From Streptomyces roseolus (GTDB lineage Bacteria > Actinomycetota > Actinomycetes > Streptomycetales > Streptomycetaceae): a stretch of DNA of 64,000 bases. Of this stretch, positions 1 through 7,808 are shown one piece after another (the first letter of the stretch is position 1; the number at the start of each line of letters is the position of its first letter). The stretch lies in NCBI RefSeq assembly GCF_014649855.1, contig NZ_BMTV01000003.1, positions 124,001 through 188,000 of the forward strand, read 5' to 3'. The translations under genes were made by a program, and so were the position numbers. The notes under the pieces are model-generated. The model saw only the letters and a list, made by a program, of their open reading frames with translations, ran no database searches and was not told the origin of the DNA.

Positions 1-25
1 CGGCAAGGTCCTGCTGCGGCCCTGA
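1..25 (+). CDS. C-terminal end of a probable zinc-type alcohol dehydrogenase/quinone oxidoreductase (partial)
   Basis: Only the last seven codons are inside the window, ending GKVLLRP then TGA at 23-25. A Gly-Lys-Val-hydrophobic ending is usual for NADP-dependent medium-chain oxidoreductases, which in Streptomyces often lie beside an HxlR-type regulator such as the one that follows on the other strand. Seven residues cannot prove the family, so the call rests mainly on this context. Confidence 0.3.
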
Positions 26-72
26 GCACCGCCGTACGCCTCGCCCGACACCCCCGCCGGTCCGCTTCCCCG

Positions 73-406
73 TCACGGACCGAGCCGCTCGATGCGGTCC
101 AGGTGCTCCTCGCCCCAGGCGCCCAGGGGGGGCGAGGGCGGTGTTCAGCGAGCGCCCGAAGGGGGTGAGGGAGTGGACGACCCTCGGCGGCACCTCCTCG
201 TGCGCCTCGCGGTGGACCAGGCCGCTCGCCACCATCCCCTTGAGCTGGAGGATGAGGATCCGCTCGCTGATGCCCGGCACGGCCCGGCGTAACGCCCCGA
301 AGCGGAGCGGCTGTTGCCCCAGGGCGAAGAGGATGAGCCCTTTCCACTTGCCTCCCATGACCGTGATGGCCGCGTCCAGCCCGCAGGTGTACTTCCGTCC
401 GCCCAT
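73..406 (-). pseudogene. HxlR-family transcriptional regulator, frameshifted near the C-terminus
   Basis: Translation from ATG 406 gives a typical HxlR winged-helix start (GRKYTCGLDAAITVMGGKWK, then LILFALG) and runs through the DNA-binding domain. At a run of seven G (126-132, C7 on the coding strand) the frame breaks. With six G it would end with the normal HxlR tail GAWGEEHLDRIERLGP and a TGA at 73-75. As given, the frame stays open to the window edge. The gene also carries a TTA leucine codon (290-292), rare in Streptomyces and read by the bldA tRNA. A GTG at 478 with GGAG upstream is an alternative start and would place the LacI operator over the promoter. Either a real loss of the C-terminal helix or a homopolymer sequencing error. 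Confidence 0.7.
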
Positions 407-487
407 CGCGTCCGCGCCGGCCGCGTGCGTCGTCGTCCGGTCCGCGCACGGCCGAACGTCCTGCCGGGTGCTCCGCACGCCGCTCCG

Positions 488-501
488 TCGAAGCGCTTCG
501 A
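488..501. promoter_or_regulatory. LacI-type operator, perfect 14-bp palindrome
   Basis: TCGAAGCGCTTCGA, a perfect inverted repeat with the central CG step typical of LacI-family operators. It lies between the HxlR gene and the lacI-type gene, about 20 bases upstream of the probable lacI -35 element. The same sequence recurs at 9645, 9818 and 56722. Confidence 0.8.
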
Positions 502-520
502 TCTTTCGCCGTCGACAGTC

Positions 521-549
521 TGGACACGTCAACTCCCCCGCGTTACCGT
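521..549 (+). promoter_or_regulatory. Putative promoter of the LacI-type repressor gene
   Basis: TGGACA (521-526), 17 bases, TACCGT (544-549). Degenerate operator copies follow downstream: TCGAAGCG-ATCTTTCGA at 561-577 and TCGAAGCGATTCAC at 586-599. With the perfect site at 488 this arrangement suggests autoregulation. Confidence 0.5.
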
Positions 550-560
550 CTCGCTGAGCG

Positions 561-577
561 TCGAAGCGATCTTTCGA
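561..577. promoter_or_regulatory. Degenerate LacI operator
   Basis: TCGAAGCGATCTTTCGA has both half-sites of the 14-bp palindrome but a widened centre. It sits where the transcript of the downstream repressor gene should begin. Confidence 0.45.
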
Positions 578-585
578 CGGCATCG

Positions 586-599
586 TCGAAGCGATTCAC
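586..599. promoter_or_regulatory. Degenerate LacI operator
   Basis: TCGAAGCGATTCAC keeps the left half and the GCG centre of the palindrome; the right half is worn. It lies 24 bases before the repressor start codon. Confidence 0.4.
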
Positions 600-623
600 C
601 AGTCCTGGCCGCGGGGAGATCGG

Positions 624-1655
624 ATGGTCACGCTTGCCGAGGTCGCCCGCCATGCCGGGGTGTCGGCCAGCACGGTGAGCTATGTCCTCAGCGGCAAGCG
701 GCCCATCTCCGAGCCCACCCGGCGGCGCGTGCGGGCCAGCATCGAACAGCTCGGCTACCAGCCGCACGCCGGGGCCCGGGCGCTCGCCAGCAGCCGGTCG
801 CGGATCATCGCCCTGATGGTGCCGCTGCGCACCGACATGTACGTGCCGGTGATGCTGGAGATCGCGGTCGCCGTCGCCACCACGGCCCGGGCGCGCGGCT
901 ACGACGTGCTGCTGCTCACCGGCGAGGAGGGCCCCTCGGCGCTGCGCCGGGTCACCGGCAGCGGACTCGCCGAGGCCGTGATCCTCATGGACGTGCAGCT
1001 CGACGACGGGCGGCTGCCGGTGCTGCGGGGGGCCGCGCCGCCGGCCGTGCTCGTCGGGCTGCCCGCCGATCCGGCCGGACTGAACTGCGTGGACCTGGAC
1101 TTCGCCGCCGCCGGGGCGCTCTGCGTGGAGCACCTGGCCGGGCTCGGGCACCGGGAGATCGCCGTCGTCGGCGGCTCGCCCGGGGTGTACGCCCGGCACA
1201 CCGGCTTCGCCGAGCGGACCCTCGGCGGGCTGCGCGACCGGGCCGCGCGCCTCGGCGTGGGGCTGCTGCACCGGCCGTGCGACGGCAGTCACGACGCGGT
1301 CGCCGGGGTGCTCGCCCGGATCCTCGACGAGCGCCCGGCGGTCAGCGCCTTCGTGGTGCAGAACGAGACGGCGGTGGAGCCGCTGCTCTCCCTGCTGCGG
1401 CGGACGGGCCGGGCGGTGCCGGAGGACGTGTCGGTGGTCGCGGTCTGTCCCGAGGCGGTGGCCGAGCGGGCGTCCGTGCCGCTCACCGCGGTGGCGATCC
1501 CGGCGCAGGAGCTGGGCCGGCGAGCGGTGGAGCGGCTGTTCGCCCGGCTCACCGACCCGGACGGACCGGCGGCGACCGGGGTGGAACTGCTCGCCCCGGT
1601 GCTCACGGCCCGGGAGAGCTCGGGCCCGCCGCCGGTCCGGCGGCGCACGGACTGA
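624..1655 (+). CDS. LacI-family transcriptional repressor (343 aa)
   Basis: Cytoplasmic sugar-responsive repressor. The N-terminal helix-turn-helix [20 protein letters not shown] and hinge ([10 protein letters not shown]) are classic LacI, followed by a periplasmic-binding-protein-like ligand domain of about 280 residues. The ATG at 624 follows GGGGAGA. Three operator-like sites upstream suggest autoregulation, and perfect copies of the operator flank the promoters of the divergent transporter and GH3 genes near 9.6-9.9 kb, so this is the likely regulator of that unit. The 3' end overlaps the convergent GH95 gene by 53 bases. It is strongly similar over its full length to the second LacI protein at 39597-40631. 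The inducer is unknown, presumably a galactose- or xylose-containing oligosaccharide. Confidence 0.93.
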   Translation: MVTLAEVARHAGVSASTVSYVLSGKRPISEPTRRRVRASIEQLGYQPHAGARALASSRSRIIALMVPLRTDMYVPVMLEIAVAVATTARARGYDVLLLTGEEGPSALRRVTGSGLAEAVILMDVQLDDGRLPVLRGAAPPAVLVGLPADPAGLNCVDLDFAAAGALCVEHLAGLGHREIAVVGGSPGVYARHTGFAERTLGGLRDRAARLGVGLLHRPCDGSHDAVAGVLARILDERPAVSAFVVQNETAVEPLLSLLRRTGRAVPEDVSVVAVCPEAVAERASVPLTAVAIPAQELGRRAVERLFARLTDPDGPAATGVELLAPVLTARESSGPPPVRRRTD

Positions 1656-3870
1656 CGAGGATGTGCTCCTCGCCGGCCCGCAGCGCGAGCCGCCGCCTCC
1701 CCTCGGGGGCGCACAGTTCGATCGAGGCGTCGCGGGAGGGGCGGAGCACGGCCCGGTACGTCCCCGGCGCCCAGGTCAGGTCGATCCGGGCGCCGAAGCG
1801 GGTGCGCACCCCGGTGAGACGGCCGCGGGAGCAGAGTCCGGGCGGCGGCGCGGGCAGCAGGACGAGCCGCCCGGGGGCGGAGCGGACCAGGGACTCGACG
1901 AGCAGTGCGGGCAGGGCGTGGGCGGCGTCGGCGTTGTAGACGTCCCGCTTCGGATAGTGCGCGCTCATCAGGGAGGCGTGGAAGTAGTCGCCGTCGAGGA
2001 CCCGGCGCAGGGCGTCGCCGGTGCGGCCGGCGTCGCCGAGCCGGGCGGCGACGAGCCCCTGGTGGAGGTGGCCGTGGGCGGAGTCGTTCTCGCTGCCGCG
2101 CAGGGCGAGGGCGCGGGCGGCGGCGCGGGCGAGGCCGGGGGTGTCGTACGGGGTGACGGCGTCGAGCGGCCAGACGGGGTAGAGGTGGCTGAGGTGCCGG
2201 TGGTCGTAGCGGTCGCCGAGGCCGGGCCAGGCCCACTCGGCGAGGGCTCCGTCGGCGTTGACGCGGTAGGGCGGGAGCCGGTCGGCGAGGGCCCGCAGCC
2301 GGGCGGCCCGTTCACCGGGGGCGCGGTCGGCGGCGGCGGTGAGGGCGTGGCGGGCGGCGGCGAGGTCCATGGTGGCGTTGACCGCGCCCCAGCTGCCGCC
2401 GCGCGGGCGGTTCTCCGGGGAGTAGGAGGGGACGACGGCGAGCCGGCCGTCGGGGCCGGTGCGGGCGAGGAAGTCCTCGTAGAAGTCGGCGAGTTCGAGG
2501 AGGAGCGCGGTGAGCCAGGGGTCGTGGCGGCCGTCGGCCTCGTCCGCCTCGAGGAGCGGGAGGAGGAGCCAGTCGGCGGCGGCGGTCCACAGGTGCAGGG
2601 GGTATTCGCGGTCGAAGTGGTACGCGTGGCCGCTCTCGCCGTCGGTGTGGGCGGGGGCGACGACGCCCCGGGCGCCGAAGACGGCCCGGGCGTTGTCCCT
2701 CCAGTCGGCGAGCTGGCCCCGGAGGAGGCCCCGGTGGGCGTCGAGGACCTCGGGCAGGTCGGCGGCGACGGCGGAGGCGGTCTGGAGGGCGAGGTTGGCG
2801 TCGGTGGTGAAGCCGCCGGACCAGGCGGTGTCCCAGTCCCCGGTCCACAGTCCGCAGAGCCGGGGCGGGTAGAGGCCGGAGGAGGAGAGCAGGTGATAAC
2901 GGCCGGCGGCGAAGAGCCGTTCGAGGAGGGCGGGCCCGGCGGGGCGGGCGAGCAGCTCCGAGCCCGGGAGGGCACGTTGGCCGGGGTCGGCGTCGAGGTC
3001 GAAGGTCACCCGGCGGTAGGCGGCGCCGTGGAGTGCGGCGTGCCGGCCGAGGAGGCGGGCGTACGCGGCGGCGGGGCCGTCGTCCCCGGCGAGGGCGCGC
3101 AGGGCGGCGGCCTGGCCGGCGGGGTCGTACGGGCCGTCGTGGCGGTGCACCCGGGTGAGCAGCAGGAGTCCGCCGGCGCCGTCGGCGCGGATGCCGCGGT
3201 CGGTGAGGGTGGTGCGGCCGGTGTCGGCGACGACGAGGGTGAGGCCGGTGTAGCCGAGGGAGGAGCCGGGATAGCGGGCGTGGAGGGTGAGGAGGGTCTC
3301 GCCGTGGGCGGTGGCGACGCCGCGGCCGGCGGCGAGGCCGGGCGGGACGCCGTCGAGGCGGTGGTCGAGCTCGACGGCGACGCGGGGGCCGGGCTCCGTC
3401 ACGTACTGGACGAGGACGTCGTCGGCGCGGGAGGCGAACACCCGGCTGGTGCGGGCGCCGGCGGTGGCGGTGGCGACGCCGGTGGTGAAGTCGATCGCGC
3501 GCCGCGCGCCGGGGCCGGGTCCGGGGGGCTCGGCCCGGAGGCGGGTGAGGAAGCCCGGGTGGAAGGGCTGGATCCAGCGGAGCGGGCGGTCGTCGGTGAA
3601 GGCCTCGGCGGCCGTGAGGTCGCCGGCGAGGAGGGCGTCCTGGAGGGCGGGGAGCCGGTCGGCGAGGCGGGGCGGGTCGGTGTCGCCGGGCCGGTGGTGG
3701 GGGCGTACGAGGGTGTGGTGGGTGACGATCACCCGGTCGTCGGCGGGGTCGCCGTACACCAGGGCTCCGTGCCGGCCGTTCCCGGTGAGGAAGGCGTCCT
3801 CCCAGCGGGCGGCGGGCGCGGGTTCCCAGGTGCCGTGGACGGGTCCGGTCACGGGTGCCGCTCCGGTCAT
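1603..3870 (-). CDS. GH95-type glycoside hydrolase (alpha-L-fucosidase/alpha-L-galactosidase-like, 755 aa)
   Basis: The N-terminal beta-sandwich (WEDAFLTGNGRHGALVYGDP, about residues 17-40) and the later (alpha/alpha)6 barrel (LWTGDWDTAWSGGFTTDANL, ENRPRGGSWGAVNATMD, RHLSHLYPVWP) match the GH95 layout. GH95 enzymes invert alpha-1,2-fucosyl or alpha-L-galactosyl linkages. The first asparagine of the usual TN-N pair in the active-site loop is aspartate here (TDANL), so specificity may differ. No signal peptide is visible, so it should act on imported oligosaccharides. The start ATG overlaps the upstream GH42 stop (ATGA), showing translational coupling at the end of the importer operon. Confidence 0.8.
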   Translation of the reverse strand: MTGAAPVTGPVHGTWEPAPAARWEDAFLTGNGRHGALVYGDPADDRVIVTHHTLVRPHHRPGDTDPPRLADRLPALQDALLAGDLTAAEAFTDDRPLRWIQPFHPGFLTRLRAEPPGPGPGARRAIDFTTGVATATAGARTSRVFASRADDVLVQYVTEPGPRVAVELDHRLDGVPPGLAAGRGVATAHGETLLTLHARYPGSSLGYTGLTLVVADTGRTTLTDRGIRADGAGGLLLLTRVHRHDGPYDPAGQAAALRALAGDDGPAAAYARLLGRHAALHGAAYRRVTFDLDADPGQRALPGSELLARPAGPALLERLFAAGRYHLLSSSGLYPPRLCGLWTGDWDTAWSGGFTTDANLALQTASAVAADLPEVLDAHRGLLRGQLADWRDNARAVFGARGVVAPAHTDGESGHAYHFDREYPLHLWTAAADWLLLPLLEADEADGRHDPWLTALLLELADFYEDFLARTGPDGRLAVVPSYSPENRPRGGSWGAVNATMDLAAARHALTAAADRAPGERAARLRALADRLPPYRVNADGALAEWAWPGLGDRYDHRHLSHLYPVWPLDAVTPYDTPGLARAAARALALRGSENDSAHGHLHQGLVAARLGDAGRTGDALRRVLDGDYFHASLMSAHYPKRDVYNADAAHALPALLVESLVRSAPGRLVLLPAPPPGLCSRGRLTGVRTRFGARIDLTWAPGTYRAVLRPSRDASIELCAPEGRRRLALRAGEEHILVSPCAAGPAAGPSSPGP

Positions 3871-5864
3871 GGCTGCTCCTCCAGGACGGCGGCGCCGAAG
3901 CGGTCGAGGGTGAGGGGGGAGTCGACGGTGGTGCCGGTGAGCAGGTCGCGGTGGCGGCCGGGGACGGTGACGGTGACGGGCTCGCGGCCGTGGTGGAGCA
4001 GGAAGAGGAGGTCGCCGCGGCGGACGGCCTCGACGCCGTCGGGCAGTCCGGCGAGGACCGGCCGGACGCCCGCCTCCGCGGCGGCCTCGGCGAGGAGGGC
4101 GCGCAGCGCGGCGGGTTCGGGGAGGGTGGAGAGGTAGCGGGTGGGGCCGTGGCGCAGGACGGCGGGGCGGCCGTCGAGCTCGCCGCCCCGGTAGGTGGCG
4201 AGGATCTCGGCGCCGGCGGCGGGGACGAGCTCCTCCGACCAGAGGGTGCCGTGGAAGGTGCCGCAGTCGACGCGGTCGCCGGGTTCCAGGGGCCACCATT
4301 CGTCGACGCGGTCGATGCCGAGGAGGGCGCGGAGGCGGGCGTCCACGCCGCCGGGGCGGACGCGGTCGTCGGGGTCGGCGACGCCGGTGAAGAAGCCGCA
4401 GACGAGCCGGCCGCCGCCGGTCGTGTACCGCCGCAGGTTGTCGAGCGCGGTGTCGTCGAGGAGGTAGAGGTGGGGGATGACGACGAGGGGGTGGGCGGTG
4501 AGGTCGTGGTGGGGGTGGGCGAGGGTGGTGGGGAGGCCGGCCTCCCAGAGGGCGCGGTGCCAGGTGCGGACGAGTTCGCCCTGGTCGAGCCGGTCGGAGA
4601 GGGCGCCTTCGTGGCGCTGGGCCCACCAGGAGTCCCAGTCGTGGAGGACGGCGACGCCGCCGGCGGGCAGGCGGCTGCCGGCGACGCGGGGGCCGAGCCG
4701 GGCGAGGTCGGCGCCGACGCGGACGCTCTCGCGGAAGCCGCGGCCCCGGGGGCCGCTGTGGCCGAGCATGCCGGAGTGGAACTTCTCGGCGCCCTGGCGG
4801 GAGGCGCGCCACTGGAAGAAGTGGACGGCGTCGGCGCCGCGGGCGACGGCCTGGAGGGTCCGGAGCCGGTTGAGCCCTTCGGGCTTGGGCCGGTTGACGG
4901 GGCGCCAGTTGACGGCCCCGGCGGCCTGTTCCATCACCATCCAGGGGCGGCCGCCGGCCTCGGCGCGGGTGAGGTCGGCGAGGAAGGCGTTCTCGTGGGC
5001 GCCGGCGCGGGGCGCGGCGGGGTCGGGGTAGACGTCGACGGAGACGAGGTCCTGTTCGGCGGCCCAGGCCCAGCCGTCCTGCCCGGACCAGAACGGCATG
5101 AGGTTGGTGGTGACCGGGAGGTGCGGGGTGTGCGCGCGGACGATGTCGCGTTCGGCGCGGTAGCAGTCCAGGAGCTGGTCGGAGGTGTAGCGGCGGAAGT
5201 CGAGGACGTGTGCGGGGTTGCGCAGGTAGTGGGCGTGGCGCGGGGGCAGGACCTCGTCCCAGTCGGCGTACCGCTGGCTCCAGAAGTCGCCGCCCCAGGC
5301 GGTGTTGAGGGCGTCGAGGGTGCCGTACCGGTCCTGGAGCCAGGTGCGGAAGGTGCGGGCGGCCTCGTCCCCCCAGTCGTAGGTGCAGTACTCGTTGTTG
5401 ATGTGCCACATGACGAGCGCCGGGTGGCGGGCGTAGCGGGCGGCGAGGTCCTCGGTGATCGCGGCGGCGTGCCGGCGGTACGCCTCGCTGGAGTGGGAGA
5501 AGTGCTGGCGGGAGCCCCACCATTCGGTGCGGCCGTCCTCGTCGCGGGGCAGGGTCTCGGGGTGGAGCCGGCCGAGCCAGGGCGGCGGGGAGGCGGTGGG
5601 GGTGGCGAGGACGACGCCGATGCCGTGGTCGTGGGCGAGGTCCATGAGCCGGTCGAGCCAGCCGAACTCCCTCGCGCCCGGCTCGGGTTCGAGCCGGGCC
5701 CAGGAGAAGACGCCGAGGGTGACGGTGGTGACGGCGGCCCGGCGCATCAGCCGCAGGTCCTCGGTCCAGGTGTCCTCCGGCCACTGTTCCGGGTTCCAGT
5801 CGGCGCCGTAGAGGAGGCGGGGCGGGCGGCCGGGCGGGCGGGTGAGGTCGTCGAGGCCGGTCAT
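3867..5864 (-). CDS. GH42 beta-galactosidase (665 aa)
   Basis: Intracellular retaining beta-galactosidase. YGADWNPEQWP near the N-terminus and the acid/base motif WHINNEY (Glu158) identify GH42; the nucleophile is likely Glu312 in WMVMEQ. The trimerisation-type domain (VAVLHDWDSWWA) and C-terminal beta-domain are complete, and the length is normal. I chose ATG 5864 because GGAAGAG precedes it; ATG 5897, which overlaps the upstream stop as ATGA, is an alternative adding 11 residues. It shares an operon with an importer and a GH95 enzyme, so it probably trims galactose from imported oligosaccharides. Confidence 0.92.
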   Translation of the reverse strand: MTGLDDLTRPPGRPPRLLYGADWNPEQWPEDTWTEDLRLMRRAAVTTVTLGVFSWARLEPEPGAREFGWLDRLMDLAHDHGIGVVLATPTASPPPWLGRLHPETLPRDEDGRTEWWGSRQHFSHSSEAYRRHAAAITEDLAARYARHPALVMWHINNEYCTYDWGDEAARTFRTWLQDRYGTLDALNTAWGGDFWSQRYADWDEVLPPRHAHYLRNPAHVLDFRRYTSDQLLDCYRAERDIVRAHTPHLPVTTNLMPFWSGQDGWAWAAEQDLVSVDVYPDPAAPRAGAHENAFLADLTRAEAGGRPWMVMEQAAGAVNWRPVNRPKPEGLNRLRTLQAVARGADAVHFFQWRASRQGAEKFHSGMLGHSGPRGRGFRESVRVGADLARLGPRVAGSRLPAGGVAVLHDWDSWWAQRHEGALSDRLDQGELVRTWHRALWEAGLPTTLAHPHHDLTAHPLVVIPHLYLLDDTALDNLRRYTTGGGRLVCGFFTGVADPDDRVRPGGVDARLRALLGIDRVDEWWPLEPGDRVDCGTFHGTLWSEELVPAAGAEILATYRGGELDGRPAVLRHGPTRYLSTLPEPAALRALLAEAAAEAGVRPVLAGLPDGVEAVRRGDLLFLLHHGREPVTVTVPGRHRDLLTGTTVDSPLTLDRFGAAVLEEQP

Positions 5865-5893
5865 CGGGGCTCTTCCGTGAGGTGGGGGTGGCG

Positions 5894-6850
5894 TCATCCC
5901 TTGACGGCGCCGGTGAGCATGCCCTTCTTGAAGTGCTTCTGGACGAAGGGCGAGAGGACGGCGACGGGCAGCAGGGCGAGGACCATGACGGCCATCTGCA
6001 CGGCGAGTCCGGAGAGGTTCCCGGCCTTGACGGCCTGGCCGAGGCCGACGGGGATCTCCTGTTTCTGGGCGAGCTGGATGAGCACGTTCTGCAGCGGCAT
6101 CATCGTCTGGTCGTTGAGGTAGATGGAGGCGTTGAACCAGGCGCTCCAGTAGCCGACGGCGTAGAAGAGGGTGATGACGGCGATGACCGCGCGGGAGAGC
6201 GGCATCACGATCGTCCACAGGATGCGCAGGTCGCCGGCGCCGTCGATGCGGGCGCTGTCGGTGAGTTCGGGCGAGATGCCCATGAAGAAGGCGCGCAGCA
6301 CGAGGATGTTGAAGACGCTGACGGCGCTGGGGAGGATCAGCGCCAGGTAGGTGTCGGTGAGGCCGAGGGTCTGCACCAGCAGGTAGGTGGGGATGAGTCC
6401 GGCGCCGAAGAACATGGTGCCCATCAGCGTGAAGAGGATGGCCCGGTGGCCGACGGAGCCGGGCCGGGAGAGGCCGTAGGCGCAGAGCACGGACACCGTC
6501 ATCGAGAAGAGGGTGCCGACGAGGGTGACGCCGAGGCTGACGGCGACGGCCCGGGTGACCTGGCCGCCGCTGAGCAGTTCCCGGTAGGCGATGAGGGTGA
6601 AGTCCCGGGGGACGACGACGAGTCCGCCGGCCTCGGTGATCGTCCGCTTCGAGGAGACGCTGGTGACGACGACGATCCAGAGCGGGAAGAGGACGGCGAG
6701 GCAGGCGAGGACGAGCAGCCCGGCCTTGGCGGTGAGCCCGGCGCGGGTGGGCGGCTCCTCCCAGACGGGCCGGGCGGGCGCCGCCCACCGGGAGGGCCGG
6801 GCCGCGCCGCCGACGGGGGGCGCGGGCCGTTCGAGGACGCGCGTGGTCAT
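5894..6850 (-). CDS. Carbohydrate ABC transporter permease, LplC/MalG type (318 aa)
   Basis: Inner-membrane subunit of a sugar importer. Six hydrophobic segments are visible after a cytoplasmic N-terminus rich in Pro and Arg, and the EAA-type loop reads DSARIDGAGDLRILWTIVMP. The closing motif FVQKHFKKGMLTGAVKG is typical of LplC/YtcP-like permeases. The start overlaps the preceding permease stop (ATGA). It pairs with the gene at 6847-7806. Confidence 0.92.
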   Translation of the reverse strand: MTTRVLERPAPPVGGAARPSRWAAPARPVWEEPPTRAGLTAKAGLLVLACLAVLFPLWIVVVTSVSSKRTITEAGGLVVVPRDFTLIAYRELLSGGQVTRAVAVSLGVTLVGTLFSMTVSVLCAYGLSRPGSVGHRAILFTLMGTMFFGAGLIPTYLLVQTLGLTDTYLALILPSAVSVFNILVLRAFFMGISPELTDSARIDGAGDLRILWTIVMPLSRAVIAVITLFYAVGYWSAWFNASIYLNDQTMMPLQNVLIQLAQKQEIPVGLGQAVKAGNLSGLAVQMAVMVLALLPVAVLSPFVQKHFKKGMLTGAVKG

Positions 6851-7806
6851 TTCCGGTACACCCCCTGCTCGCCCATGAGGTGGGCGGCCTTGTTCGCGGT
6901 GAGGACGAGGGCGAGGCCGACGATCCCCTTGATGAGCCCCGCGGCTGCGGCGTAGCTGAAGTCCTGGCTGCGCAGGCCGGTCCACCAGACGAAGGTGTCG
7001 AGGACCTCGGCGGCGCCGGGGCCGACGGCGTCGCGCTGGAGCAGGAGCTGTTCGAAGCCGACGGTGAGGGCGTCGCCGACGCGGAGCACGAGGAGGAGGG
7101 CGACGACGGGTCGGAGGGCGGGGAGGGTCACGTGCCACATGCGGCGCCAGCGGTCGGCGCCGTCCATGGCGGCGGCCTCGTACAGCGCGTGGTCGACGGC
7201 GGCGAGCGCGGCGAGGAAGACGATGACGCCCCAGCCGGCGTCCTTCCAGATGCCCTCGGCGGTGACGAGGAACTTGAAGAGGGCGGGGTCGGTCATGAGG
7301 TCGAAGCCCTCGTGGCCGTGTTCGCGGAGGGTCTGGGCGATGATGCCGGCGCCGCCGAAGATCTGCTGGAAGACGGTGATGACGATGACCCAGGAGAAGA
7401 AGTGCGGCAGGTAGAGCACGGCCTGGACGAAGGCGCGGACGCGGGGCCGCAGCAGGCTGTGCACGAGCAGGGCGAGGGCGATGGGGACGGGGAAGAAGAG
7501 CACCAGCTGGAGGAGGAAGAAGACCAGGGTGTTCTCGACGGCGGCCCAGAAGGCGGGGTCGGACAGGACCCGGTCGAACTGGGCGAGGCCGACCCAGGGC
7601 GATTCCAGGATGGCGGTGACGCCGTTGGTGGAGACGTACGGGTCGTAGTCCTGGAAGGCGACGACGTTCCCGAGGATGGGGACGTAGTGGAAGACGAGGA
7701 CGAGGAGGAGGGCGGGGACCGTCATCAGCAGGAGGGTGCGGTCGCGCCGGAGCCGCCGGCCGAGGGGGATCCTCGGCCGGCGGTCGGTGGTGTCGTGCGT
7801 CTTCAC
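6847..7806 (-). CDS. Carbohydrate ABC transporter permease, LplB type (319 aa)
   Basis: Six predicted membrane spans and the EAA loop YEAAAMDGADRWRRMWHVTL identify a sugar-importer permease of the LplB subgroup (start region LLLMTVPALLLVLVFHYVPI; FQDYDPY). The GTG start lies two bases after the solute-binding-protein stop. Like its partner it would need an external ATPase, because none is encoded in this operon. Confidence 0.92.
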   Translation of the reverse strand: MKTHDTTDRRPRIPLGRRLRRDRTLLLMTVPALLLVLVFHYVPILGNVVAFQDYDPYVSTNGVTAILESPWVGLAQFDRVLSDPAFWAAVENTLVFFLLQLVLFFPVPIALALLVHSLLRPRVRAFVQAVLYLPHFFSWVIVITVFQQIFGGAGIIAQTLREHGHEGFDLMTDPALFKFLVTAEGIWKDAGWGVIVFLAALAAVDHALYEAAAMDGADRWRRMWHVTLPALRPVVALLLVLRVGDALTVGFEQLLLQRDAVGPGAAEVLDTFVWWTGLRSQDFSYAAAAGLIKGIVGLALVLTANKAAHLMGEQGVYRK

Positions 7807-7808
7807 GG

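Noticed and set aside
1663..4137. Long plus-strand open frame opposite the GH95 and GH42 genes
   Set aside because: Gly/Ala/Val/Glu-rich mirror of the high-GC codon pattern on the other strand; no domain, no ribosome site.
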